Shown: in pieces, positions 1 to 7,984 of the stretch
Numbering within the stretch: the first letter of the stretch is position 1
How the letters are laid out: the number at the start of each line of letters is the position of its first letter
Assembly (NCBI GenBank): GCA_003024985.2
Contig: PXIH01S0001822.1
DNA: 10,729 nucleotides
DNA from: Euperipatoides rowelli
Lineage: Eukaryota > Onychophora > Udeonychophora > Euonychophora > Peripatopsidae
Reading direction: 5' to 3' (one strand)
The notes under the pieces: model-generated
What the model was told of the DNA's origin: nothing
Seen by the model: the letters and a program-made list of their open reading frames with translations, nothing else
Database searches by the model: none
Made by a program: the position numbers and the translations under genes

Positions 1-174
1 AAAGTTATAAGCATTAATAAAATTAACAATAAGTGATATACTGTACAACATGTTGTTTAACGATATTGTATTAAAATTCACATAATAACACTTGAAATAC
101 GGTATGCTATAAAATATTCCCTAAAAAAAAAATTTTTTTAGACAGTCACAGGACAAATCTAACTGAATTAGGTG

Positions 175-221
175 TAAAATACAAATGAAATCAGTAAAAT
201 ACAGATTTTATTTGTATTTTA
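175..221. repeat. Inverted repeat, 18-bp arms
   Basis: The left arm at 175-192 and the right arm at 204-221 are reverse complements over 18 bases with one mismatch, separated by an 11-base loop. In RNA the mismatch would be a G-U pair, so a transcript could fold into an uninterrupted stem. The arms are AT-rich, which lowers the significance. It may be the core of a small foldback element or a chance structure; no target-site duplication is obvious. Confidence 0.6.
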
Positions 222-794
222 GGCCTATTTTAGTAAAATTTGTACTGGCTAACAATAACTTTTTAGGAAATATTTAAGGGCTTATTTGGAGTGTTTTAAT
301 GACCTAAAAGCATACATATTTTGGGGGTTTTATGACATAAAATTCCAAACCCTAGCTATTAGTAAGTACTGATTAGTCAATCCACAATTACCCAATCCCT
401 TAAACATATTTATTTGGCTGAGTTTGGAAATGAAATGGTGAGCAGCAAGCCCATAATCAGTAAAATTTACTTTTAAAATTAGAATAACAAAATAATTCAT
501 TATAGTGAATTAAAATTTACAATAATAAGAGTTTGGATAGTGCAGTTCTAATTGCAGGGTGAAATAATATGGGCTATACAATAGTCTATTTGATAAATAT
601 CTCTCTTATGTTAGTTTAACTTAAATAATCTGTTTAATAATTTTGTACCATAAGTTACTCATGACATGATTTTTCATTTTCTTCATGTGCTTTTATACAG
701 TATAAATGGACGCTTCAATGTATGTAAGACATTTTTTAATGGTTACGATTATGCTCAGTGCTCACTGCTGTCAACTTAGTTGGAAATGATACCC

Positions 795-806
795 CACACA
801 CACACA
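795..806. repeat. (CA)6 microsatellite
   Basis: Six CA units follow a short C run. This is a simple sequence repeat of the kind common in animal genomes, with no coding significance seen. Confidence 0.8.
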
Positions 807-1530
807 AAATTTCATACCATGAAATTTTCTACCTAAATTGGACTCCGTTTTTGAAAATGATCACCGTTTATAATCCTCAGGGATATTTGGGGGATCCTGA
901 TCTTCAAAGCTTCCTATGGGTGTGGTAGGCTACATGTCTGTTCCAAACGGTAGGCTTCTTAAAAAATAGAGTAGTTTTACTATAAATCCCTACTATATGG
1001 CAAATTACATTATTAAATCTACTTATGTTTCAATCATCTAAATGAAAATCCTCAATTTAAGTGTTTTAAATAGTTTATTATTAATTCTTTCAGAACAACT
1101 AGGTGATCTATTTCTTTGAAGTTGATATTTTTATTATAAAAACTAAATTTTTATTTTTTTAAAACTATTGATTTTAAGTATGAATATAATAATGTCAATT
1201 ATTTAATGGTTTTGAGTCAGTGAGCAATCAATTAGAACAGGTTGTAGTACTTAATATAATAAGTTGGTGCAGTAATTTCTCAATAGATGAAAGCATTGAG
1301 TAGATGACTGTCATCATTGTTGTCATGAGTGGTAAAGAACCCAACATCATCTGTGTACAATATAGAAAATATAAATTAAATGCTGTATTATAGGAGCATG
1401 GCTCCTGTGGATTTAACCAAGAAAATAATTTGTGACAAAGTACTTTGTATTATTTATTCATTTACTAAATTAATTTAAAGATAATCTGAATAATAATAAA
1501 AGATTAGAAATGTTTGTATATATTGGTTGA

Positions 1531-1659
1531 TATTCCACCTCAACCACTCATCCTAGCATGTTTGATTTACTTGAAAGCCCTGCTAAAGAAACTCCGGATG
1601 ATGCTATTTGGTCTCCCTATGACCTTCCCTGCCCTGGAGATGAATTTTTCAAATTTTAG
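1531..1659 (+). other. Coding-like patch, possible exon or pseudogene piece
   Basis: One frame is open from just after a TGA at 1528 to a TAG at 1657-1659. It gives a 42-residue peptide of unusually protein-like composition for this AT-rich window, with an ATG at 1558 and the stretches MFDLLESPAKETPDD and IWSPYDLPCPGDEFFKF. A pyrimidine-rich run ending in CTAG at 1553-1556 could be a splice acceptor, and AGG/GTAAAA at 1658-1666 could be a donor. From about 1657 to 1760 a different frame reads on with a similar look (GAPKFADQLYSKLWSSNYF), which would need a frameshift. I do not recognise a family. It could be an exon, a decayed gene fragment, transposon coding sequence, or chance. Confidence 0.2.
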
Positions 1660-1759
1660 GGTAAAAGGAGCCCCAAAGTTTGCTGACCAACTGTATAGCA
1701 AACTCTGGAGCTCCAATTACTTCAGACGCAGCCTGAGATACATTTTAAAAACTTACAAA

Positions 1760-2341
1760 ATAATAAAGCATAATTTTGTAATAGTACCAAGTGCTATTTT
1801 TCCAAAGAACATAAAATTTTCTTCACAAAATTGGAATAAACGGAATATTGTTGATATACAAGGTGTAAAAATGTATACAAAAATGAATGGAAAAAAATAA
1901 TAAACCGCTAAAAACCATATTTATTTGGAATTTACACAAATTTACACCATAACACATTCAAGTCAGTTCCTGTCTGAAGGTGAAATGAAAACAAGAAGAT
2001 CTTTAATATCTTTAACTTCGGCAGGTTTAATGCCAGTTTATGGGGATGGATTCAAGGAAATATTTAGGTCTATATTACTGTTTTACCATATATTACTACT
2101 TTACCATATTTGGAAGGTCTTGGAACACAGCAAAGTGCAATCCTTAACTATATTTATTTGGACAACTTCTGAATCTGGAAAATACCATTTTTTGTTTTTG
2201 TTTTGTTTTTTAAAAATACAGGATTTAACCCTTCCCTCCAATTTTTTTAAGATTCCTATCTATTAGAATATTAAAAGGTAATGGATTAGTCACCATGGCC
2301 TCCAAATATGATTTAGCAGTAAAATGACTTTCATCTTTAAG
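1760..2341. other. AT-rich DNA without a recognisable gene
   Basis: A 113-codon open frame at 1925-2266 lies here, but it starts on a non-ATG codon. Its product is dominated by translated low-complexity and repeat sequence (runs of Phe, Leu, Ile and Tyr), and it shows no motif. I treat it as chance. The region holds an 18-bp tandem duplication at 2073-2108 and a T-rich run near 2190-2212. Confidence 0.6.
2073..2108. repeat. 18-bp tandem duplication
   Basis: Two adjacent 18-base units (2073-2090 and 2091-2108) differ at only two neighbouring positions. This is a simple tandem duplication in AT-rich DNA. In one open frame it appears as a repeated six-residue hydrophobic block, which explains that frame's apparent regularity. 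Confidence 0.8.
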
Positions 2342-2465
2342 ACAAGTCCAAAATCCAGGTTGCACTGGTTAAAAGAATGTCCCCGGACTGGGAAAATATG
2401 GCAAATGTTCACCTTAATGTCAACAAAATCACTCAAACACTATGAAAAACAGTGCAAAAAAAAAG
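2342..2465 (+). other. Coding-like patch with exon-like borders
   Basis: After a possible acceptor (TTTCATCTTTAAG, ending at 2341) one frame reads KIQVALVKRMSPDWENMANV and continues HLNVNKITQTL, then a TGA, then KTVQKK, up to a possible donor G/GTAACA near 2465-2471. Composition and the amphipathic pattern around the Trp look protein-like. The longest open frame over this segment (2324-2686) is a different frame and looks less like protein. No family is recognised. The in-frame TGA argues for a pseudo-exon or chance, unless an alternative acceptor or frame is used. It lies on the same strand as the patch at 1531-1659. Confidence 0.2.
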
Positions 2466-2469
2466 GTAA

Positions 2470-2882
2470 CACAATTACAGAGTTCAATCCCAAATTACAA
2501 CAAACTCAAATGCCTAACACTTTGATGTGCTATCATAAAAACACAGATAATTTCAGGCTTTGTAGATACAAATATTGTGGTTCATTTAAAATGATATTAG
2601 GAAAAAGGGCCCATGCCTTAATTATAAATTTATACATTGTAGAGATAAAACATGTCAGGCTTTTAGAGTCACTCTACTCTAAGTAATATTTCCTTAACCC
2701 TAATGTGGCAAAAAAAATGTACCCATCATGACTCATGAGACTCTTAACCACCTCAATTAATTAAATTGACTTAAAAAAATCTCATTGAGTTCTAATAAAT
2801 TTGAATTAAATTATATGTTAAATAATTGTAATCAAACTATACTTATAAAGCTATAAATAAGTATTCTATTTTTAAAAAATTT
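2470..2882. other. AT-rich DNA, nothing recognised
   Basis: No gene is supported. The tail of an open frame ending at 2686 passes through but shows no motif. Near 2755-2771 there is a small AT-rich inverted repeat. Otherwise I see only AT-rich sequence. Confidence 0.6.
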
Positions 2883-3057
2883 CTAAGCTTCCAAGTGGGG
2901 CGAGCCCCTCCCACACCCTCTCCCTTCATAATATGCTTTACACTTCATTGTAGAGGGGTGGGGGGCTGATAAAAATTGATAAATTGAGCCCTTCTTTGAT
3001 TTTGTGGGCCCTTCTTTGGTTTTGCCGACTGGGCCCTTTACCTTAAATCTGCCATTG
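2883..3057 (-). repeat. G/C-rich GGGCCC repeat, possible MITE-like DNA transposon end
   Basis: This block stands out from the AT-rich surroundings by its C/G runs. It holds two 20-base tandem units, 2986-3005 and 3006-3025, alike at 17 of 20 positions and both with a (G/A)GCCCTTCTTTG core, followed by a third GGGCCC. Read on the minus strand, the edge at 3057 begins CAATGGCAGATTTAAGG. This resembles, by my recollection of hAT-type termini starting CAGTGGCGGAT, a CpG-decayed transposon end; the other edge near 2893 is weakly similar. No target-site duplication is clear. The 75-codon minus-strand frame over this block is translated repeat, not a gene. It may be inserted in or abut the LINE fragment next to it. 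Confidence 0.35.
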
Positions 3058-3082
3058 GCCATAGCCCAAGCTATTTTATGGT

Positions 3083-3765
3083 TTAGGTCATTTTTTTGTA
3101 TTTTAACCAAAGATCAATATCTCCTCTATTTAGGGCCGATATATGAGCTTTGTTTTTTTTTTCAATGATGAGATTTAGTATGTTGGAATCGATCCAAGGT
3201 CTTTTTTTTTGTGCCATTTTTTCTTAGAGACCTTTTTAAGGGGAGGAGCATGTGCATCAAAGGTGTTTAATAGGTAATTGTTGAACAGGTTTACCGTGTC
3301 GTTTATATTATTAGCCAAGGCCAAATTATGCCATGGTATTGAGCTTAAGTCAGCTAGGAAGTTGTTCGCCACAAATTGTTTGAAGGATCTTATGTATTGT
3401 GATTCTTTGTTAATTTTCGGGAGGGCTAATTCATTGCACATATTAACATAAACTTTTGAAAGGTGATCACTGAGACCATTGGAAATCATAATTTTATCAG
3501 TCTGCCTATTATATAAAACATGATCAAGGCATTTTGAAGTTAAATTAGTAATTCTGGTTGGATATTTGATGAGTTGGTCGAGAGAAAACTCATTTAATAA
3601 ATTTTTGTAATTTTTGGTTAGGTTTGAGTCAAATTTAGCATAGGAAAATTACAACATTTTTTTAAATATATTTCTTGCTCATGATGTACTGGTACTGTAG
3701 GAGGATGACACACGATGATTTGGGGCCATTGACAAACTTGGCTGGTTACTAAGGAATTTTTGAAT
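3083..3765 (-). pseudogene. LINE (non-LTR retrotransposon) endonuclease fragment
   Basis: This is the C-terminal part of an apurinic-type endonuclease domain and the linker toward reverse transcriptase of a non-LTR element ORF2, on the minus strand in three frame segments. At about 3750-3650 the reading is IIVCHPPTVPVHHEQEIYL, matching the position of the YHPP block of such endonucleases. From about 3640 to 3214 the frame runs on through LDQLIKYPTRIT, CLDHVLYN and SNGLSDH. The SDH is the conserved catalytic-histidine motif, and the longest ORF (3175-3489) is the end of this segment. A frameshift near 3210 moves to PWIDSNILNLI and LWLKYKK, ending at a TAA at 3083-3085. The GDFN block expected just before 3640 is eroded. 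The N-terminal endonuclease half and the reverse transcriptase are absent from the window. Non-LTR family assignment is firm; clade is not resolved. Confidence 0.85.
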
Positions 3766-4010
3766 GTTGCAAAGATAAAAAAAATGTTTATAGTTTATAA
3801 AATAAGGTAAAGATCGTAGACAGGATAATGGTAACTATTTTTCAAATTAACCAAAGCATGTTGGCATGCCAGCTGAAGACCTGGTACTAGGCTTGCACCT
3901 AACTTGCAGTCGGATCTTCATTTTCAGAGTAAAAACTGTCAGGGGTTCATTTGGAAAAAATATTTTTTGGTATTTGCCTCTGCAGAATGCCTCTTGAAGG
4001 CCACATGGTA
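3766..4010. other. Non-coding sequence, nothing recognised
   Basis: A 66-codon minus-strand frame covers part of this stretch. Its N-terminus is translated (CA)n and poly-C, and the rest has no motif, so I do not call a gene. It may contain further decayed 5' sequence of the neighbouring LINE, but I cannot align any. Confidence 0.5.
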
Positions 4011-4048
4011 CCCCCCCCCCCCCCTTCCCCAATGCACACACACACACA
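4011..4048. repeat. C14 homopolymer and (CA)7 tract
   Basis: A run of 14 cytosines (4011-4024) is followed by TTCCCCAATG and then seven CA units (4035-4048). This is a compound simple repeat. The poly-C run is a likely place for length errors in sequencing or replication. Confidence 0.9.
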
Positions 4049-5697
4049 GTTCATGAGTTATATAAACTTTACTTGTAAAATGAGTAAAATATTACTTTGA
4101 AGCCTTGGGGTTGGTCCACCTAAACTTCCATACTGCTAGCATTTTTGTCACAGAAGTATTTAAACATGTCACCTGACTTCCAGTAATGGCTGATATATGC
4201 TAAATTTATGAAAGTTTTTAAACAAGTTACAAATTTTGAAGAAATGATAATATTTGAAGCATTTAATTTTTGGAGAATGGTTAATTTTGAAGCATAACAA
4301 TTGTTTTCAATAGTTCAAGTAATAGCAGCAATTTAATTTTGCAGTAGAAATGGAGCTAGCACATAAAATTGTAGAATTAATATATTGTAGCTTTCTTGAA
4401 TTTGTAGATAGCTTAAGGCAATGATAGCACACATAATTTTGAAATAAGCACAAGTTAATGATATAGAAGATTACAATTTAATTACTTTTTTTTTTTAAAT
4501 CTAACATTTAACGTCTTTAATTTGTATCTCCAGTTCAACATCATTAACATAAATATATTTAATAATTCTTCAAAAAAACACTTAGAAAAACTTTAACTAT
4601 CTTCTAGCTTGATAGAATATAAACACAACTTTATCAATTATAGTTTTTGTACTTGTTTACATTATTTCTTACCCCCAATAATTTAGCGTAACAACATTTC
4701 TCCCAAAATTGAACAATAACTTTAAGATCTAATGTCAATTTCAACACAACATGGCTGAAATACAGACTATTTATTTCCTTCGGGAAAAGCAATGAGAAAA
4801 GCCCATCAGTTTTTTATTTTGCCCACATTGGCTATTTCATTCATTTATTATCAAATGAATATGGAAATTATTGCTATTTATTGGATTTTATTTGATAGTT
4901 GAACTGTTTAGAAATGGTTTACAAACGAGTAAATTAATAAAACTGCAAGTAGAGTCTAGAATTACTTTGCAGAAATATACAAAAACACCTAATTCTCTAA
5001 GAGTACTTTTATATTAAATCAAAAATGACTGGCTAGAAATATTGGAACAAGGATGAAGGGAAAGTTACATGATTTGGTTTTAAAATTTAGGTAACTATTT
5101 TATGATTTTAAATGATTGGTCCTACATTTCAAACCAGCAAACTGCCGACTTAGATGCTACAGCCAATCCACCAATTTATAACATTAAAAATAACACAATA
5201 CTGAACAAAAATTTAAACTCATTGAGAGTATTCATCCATACTCAAACAGGTTTTTTAAAATAAAAATATGAATAAAAATTACTATGGAAATTCAAACTAC
5301 CCCTCTCCCATCCTACATTATGAAAAAACCAGACCTATTCTTTCAAAGAAAAGCATACTTCCATTGCCATGATAGTAGTATACAGGGAAAAGAGAAAAAT
5401 AAAATTCTTACAAATAGAGATTATTTAAACATTTGAATTGGCAGACAAAATTGATTCAACAAAAAAAAGTATGGTACCTTAAATATAGATGGCAGATAGG
5501 TGTGTGTGCATGCTAAGTCTATGGAGAGTGCTTGCTAAGAACTGATTAACTGTAGTAAATATATACATATAATTATAAATTCATAAATATATATTGCAGG
5601 AGGGGAGATGAAATTATAGTGATTATAAATAGTTCTAATGAGGCATGACAAATAATTTCACATCTGCTAACTTTCTATCAGATATTCTCTAATACTT

Positions 5698-5726
5698 AAA
5701 AATATATACCGTATGTATATATTTTT
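5698..5726. repeat. Perfect 12-bp-arm hairpin
   Basis: The arms at 5698-5709 and 5715-5726 are exact reverse complements around a 5-base loop (CGTAT). It is AT-rich apart from the loop. It could extrude as a cruciform or be a chance product of TA-rich sequence; no associated gene is visible. Confidence 0.7.
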
Positions 5727-5944
5727 TTATTCTCTTTAATCATATTTTAATATTAGCATATTACATCTTAAAAATGTCTTAAAAATTGGAAAATTACTAA
5801 TTTATTACGCCCTACTTTCGGGTTCATCAAAACTGTAGGAAAATAATTTCACAAATAGAACTCGCCTAATAGGAACCATTGTTTACATTTAAGAAGCTAA
5901 TTTAATCTTAACTATATCATTTTTTTTAATGTTTATCTCAATTC

Positions 5945-5994
5945 TAATTGTTTTTAAACAATTTATTAAAATTTCCTCCCATTAAAAACAATTA
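5945..5994. repeat. 12-bp inverted repeat
   Basis: TAATTGTTTTTA at 5945-5956 is the exact reverse complement of the 12 bases at 5983-5994, with a 26-base spacer. It lies about 60 bases upstream of the hAT-like element. No function is evident. Confidence 0.7.
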
Positions 5995-6057
5995 AAAAAT
6001 AAGAAATAAGAAGCTGTTTGTTTATTTAATACAAGATTTACATCTTATGATCTAATA

Positions 6058-6411
6058 TAGTGTTTCTCAAAGTGGGAAACATCTTCCCCTCCTCCTTCCC
6101 AGGGAGCCTTGAAGCTTTAGTTAAGGAGACATAACCTTTGGATCAAATCTGAGAATTATTTAGAATATTACACCTGATAGTAAATTATTTTGTCAAAATA
6201 TGAGATCACATGATCCATCTCATTATCCAGAATAGAATTAGTACTTCTCAAAGTGGGGCAATGCCCCCCTCCCTCCCGGAAGCCCTGAGGCTTTAGTTAG
6301 GGAACCACAAGCTTTGGAATCAAATCTGGGAATTGTCATTTCAAATATTACACCCGATATTAAATTATTGTGTCAAAATATGAGATCACATCCATCTCAT
6401 TGGCCAGTATA
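6058..6411 (+). repeat. Two diverged tandem copies of the element's 5' end
   Basis: Unit 1 (about 6058-6238) and unit 2 (about 6239-6411) align along their whole length by eye, with small indels. Shared blocks include TTCTCAAAGTGGG, GCTTTAGTTA, ATCAAATCTG, AATATTACACC and TGTCAAAATATGAGATCACA, and both end at CCATCTCATT plus a CCAG. Divergence is moderate (roughly one base in five or six by eye), so the duplication is old. It repeats the presumed transposon terminus itself, so the element has two potential left ends. Confidence 0.85.
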
Positions 6412-6798
6412 AGTTCGGGAAGGTTGCAATACATTTTAAGTTTGCTTACATCATTTTTAATTATATGTGTTTTTTTATAAGACAAATGTTTGTAAAAATA
6501 CTTTTTTTTTTTTCAATAAAAAAGTTATTTAACAATTTTAGTGAAATTTTGTACATAAGCATAATCATCGCCTTACCTATAGTGTAATTATTTCATTAGG
6601 CCTATTAATTTTGGGATTTTTCTAGCATCAAACAACTACCAAAAAATAAAAAGCCTTATCAAAGAATTGAGGGAGGGGGGCATTAATGTGCTTATGGACG
6701 GCATGATTATGGAGAGGGAGAACAAAGTATTTTGAGGGACTGGGAAATGTTAGAGGCATTAATTTTGACACCAGGTTATAAAAGAGTTTGAGAAACTA
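6058..6798 (+). mobile_element. Probable non-autonomous hAT-like DNA transposon
   Basis: The left end reads TAGTGTTTCTCAAA (6058-6071) and the right end reads TTTGAGAAACTA (6787-6798), which is its reverse complement apart from a 2-base gap. TTCTCAAA-type termini followed by C-rich subterminal sequence are familiar from hAT elements; the family call rests on that recollection. A second copy of the left end starts at 6239. A 16-base block in that copy (6260-6275) is exactly the reverse complement of 6669-6684 near the right end, supporting one element with paired subterminal sequences. The interior codes for no transposase and is AT-rich, so it is non-autonomous. No convincing 8-bp target-site duplication was found (flanks ATCTAATA and TTTAGTCA), so ends may be eroded. 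Confidence 0.55.
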
Positions 6799-6893
6799 TT
6801 TAGTCATGAACTAAAGCCCTCAAAGTCAGGACCTGTTTTGGAAATGCAGGCAGTATCAGTGTGAAACCATCTCATTTAAACTTTGATTAATAA

Positions 6894-7103
6894 GTTTTGG
6901 GAATTCCTTCCTATAAACAAGGTTTTAGTGATGATAGGTTAATTGATGAACTATTATTCCAACAGTTTGTTAAAGGGCTTAATTATAAATATTGACTGGA
7001 CGTATTAAAAGCTACGCTCAAGAATTTTGAAGATACGGTGGAATATGCAATCCATTTAGAAGAGTGTGAAATGAGGTTTTCAGATAGCAGAAGGGACTGT
7101 TAG
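6894..7103 (+). pseudogene. gag: Gypsy gag capsid C-terminal fragment
   Basis: One frame reads GFSDDRLIDELLFQQFVKGL, then after a TGA (6993-6995) LDVLKATLKNFEDTVEYAIH, to a TAG at 7101-7103. In retrotransposon Gag proteins this is the end of the capsid-like domain, where an acidic (D)DxxxxxxFxxGL segment precedes a helix-rich tail. The rest of gag upstream is not recognisable; the frame is closed by two TAA codons at 6888-6893. The match is by pattern and by its correct position before a zinc knuckle. Confidence 0.7.
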
Positions 7104-7221
7104 CATGTCCAATCCGATAAATCCAATACTCAGGTTTAAATAAGCGAATTGAAAAATGAATTAGAAGGGATAAATTGAAATTGTCATAATTTAAGAAAAA
7201 TTACAAGATCTTAATGTTCAG

Positions 7222-7263
7222 TGTTGGAACTGTGGAAGAGTTAATAATCTCCAACGAATGTGC
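7222..7263 (+). pseudogene. gag: Gag zinc knuckle, one ligand missing
   Basis: The frame reads CWNCGRVNNLQRMC, with the spacing of a nucleocapsid CCHC knuckle (C-x2-C-x4-H-x4-C). The three cysteines are in place, but the histidine position is Asn (AAT, 7246-7248). A second, poorer candidate follows at about 7291-7320 (CSLNKLGH), lacking further ligands. Such knuckles bind nucleic acid during packaging; this one would be defective. The open frame continues to a TAA near 7390. Confidence 0.75.
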
Positions 7264-7574
7264 AGGGGGTGGAGGAACAAGATAAATCATGATGCCTTGT
7301 GCAGTCTTAATAAACTTGGTCATAGAGGAATACTTTCTACTTGGGGGTTCAACATAGGATTGGTCAAATGGAAACTAATGTGGGAAATTTAAAGTGAACA
7401 CTCTCATTGTGATGCTCGTTTGGAGGGAGCTGTAGTAAAGAATCACAAAACCGGGCATAAAATTGAGAAAAAAATTCAAGAATGATAAGGTAGAGACAAT
7501 TCAAGGAAGTATGAGATATGAAACTAATGTTGATGTTGAGTTTGTCAACTCACACGAGACAAGCTTGTAATTGA

Positions 7575-7870
7575 AATGTTTGTATGTGGTCATCCCATTA
7601 GGGCCCTAATTGATACTGGAGATCAAATCTGTCTGTTCAATAAAGGCTTCATTGAAGAATATGTTGATGCATTATGATTTCCCTATTGGTCTCATGACCC
7701 CTATTTCTGACCAACAGATCCAAGCACAAAGTGCTATCATTGACATGGACATAGGGAAGAGAGAGTGCATTACTGGGTTAAATAAGTTTCACTCTTATGA
7801 TCTTATAATCAGGAATATGATGTGTAAACAGCATACAAAGGAATTATTGACATTGAAGGAGGGACCTTGA
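7575..7870 (+). pseudogene. pol: Gypsy aspartic protease, frameshifted
   Basis: The frame containing the active site reads IRALIDTGDQICLF, with the catalytic D-T-G at 7612-7620, and stops at a TGA near 7675. The C-terminal part continues in another frame, where ITGLNKFHSYDLII near 7768-7809 fits the late hydrophobic strand of retropepsins. The 86-codon open frame at 7610-7870 begins on TTG and has the wrong frame over the active site, so it is not the gene's own reading frame throughout. In a live element this enzyme cuts the Gag-Pol polyprotein. Assignment rests on the DTG motif and its place between zinc knuckle and reverse transcriptase. Confidence 0.8.
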
Positions 7871-7984
7871 AACTAAAACTTGATTACGCCAACACTAGGT
7901 CTGATTCCATGAGAACAGGTAGAAAAATAATGCTGTTCTCTTCAGTTAAAAGAGGTAGGTAAATCACATTTGAGTGAACTGAGT

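Larger units (their letters stand above)
1..1500. other. Gene-free AT-rich DNA
   Basis: I see no supportable gene here on either strand: stop codons are dense in all frames. The stretch contains an imperfect hairpin at 175-221, an A10/T7 run at 123-139, a (CA)6 run at 795-806, a small inverted repeat with a 3-base loop at 1392-1406 and a perfect 14-bp palindrome at 1435-1448. The block around 840-960 is richer in G and C than its surroundings, but I find no reading frame or repeat in it that I recognise. Confidence 0.7.
4049..6057. other. 2-kb gene-free AT-rich DNA
   Basis: No gene is supported on either strand. Features are small: scattered AATTTTGAA(GCAT) motifs between 4232 and 4450, an 8-bp-arm inverted repeat at 4839-4860, a perfect 12-bp-arm hairpin at 5698-5726, and a perfect 12-bp inverted repeat at 5945-5956 with 5983-5994. 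A minus-strand frame is open for about 63 codons down to a TAG at 4120-4122, but it has no recognised motif. Confidence 0.6.

Noticed and set aside
1925-2266. 113-codon open frame, plus strand
   Set aside because: It has a non-ATG start and its product is translated low-complexity sequence and an 18-bp tandem repeat, with no motif. It is expected by chance in AT-rich DNA.
2476-2492. GTTCAATCCC resembling an internal RNA polymerase III B box
   Set aside because: There is no matching A box or cloverleaf upstream and no SINE-like tail, so neither a tRNA nor a SINE is supported.
2324-2686. 120-codon open frame, plus strand
   Set aside because: It has no motif, and it runs in a different frame from the more protein-like reading at 2342-2465. 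I did not call a gene.
2883-3110. 75-codon minus-strand frame rich in Gly, Lys and Pro
   Set aside because: It starts on TTG in the end of the LINE fragment and then translates the GGGCCC repeat. It is an artefact of fused repeats.
3847-4047. 66-codon minus-strand frame beginning with Cys/Val and Gly runs
   Set aside because: The N-terminus is just the (CA)7 and C14 tract; the remainder has no recognisable feature.
4120-4318. Minus-strand stretch of about 63 codons without a stop, containing HYWKSGDMFKYFCDKN
   Set aside because: It looks somewhat protein-like at its end, but it has no recognised motif and is short for AT-rich DNA. There is too little to call.
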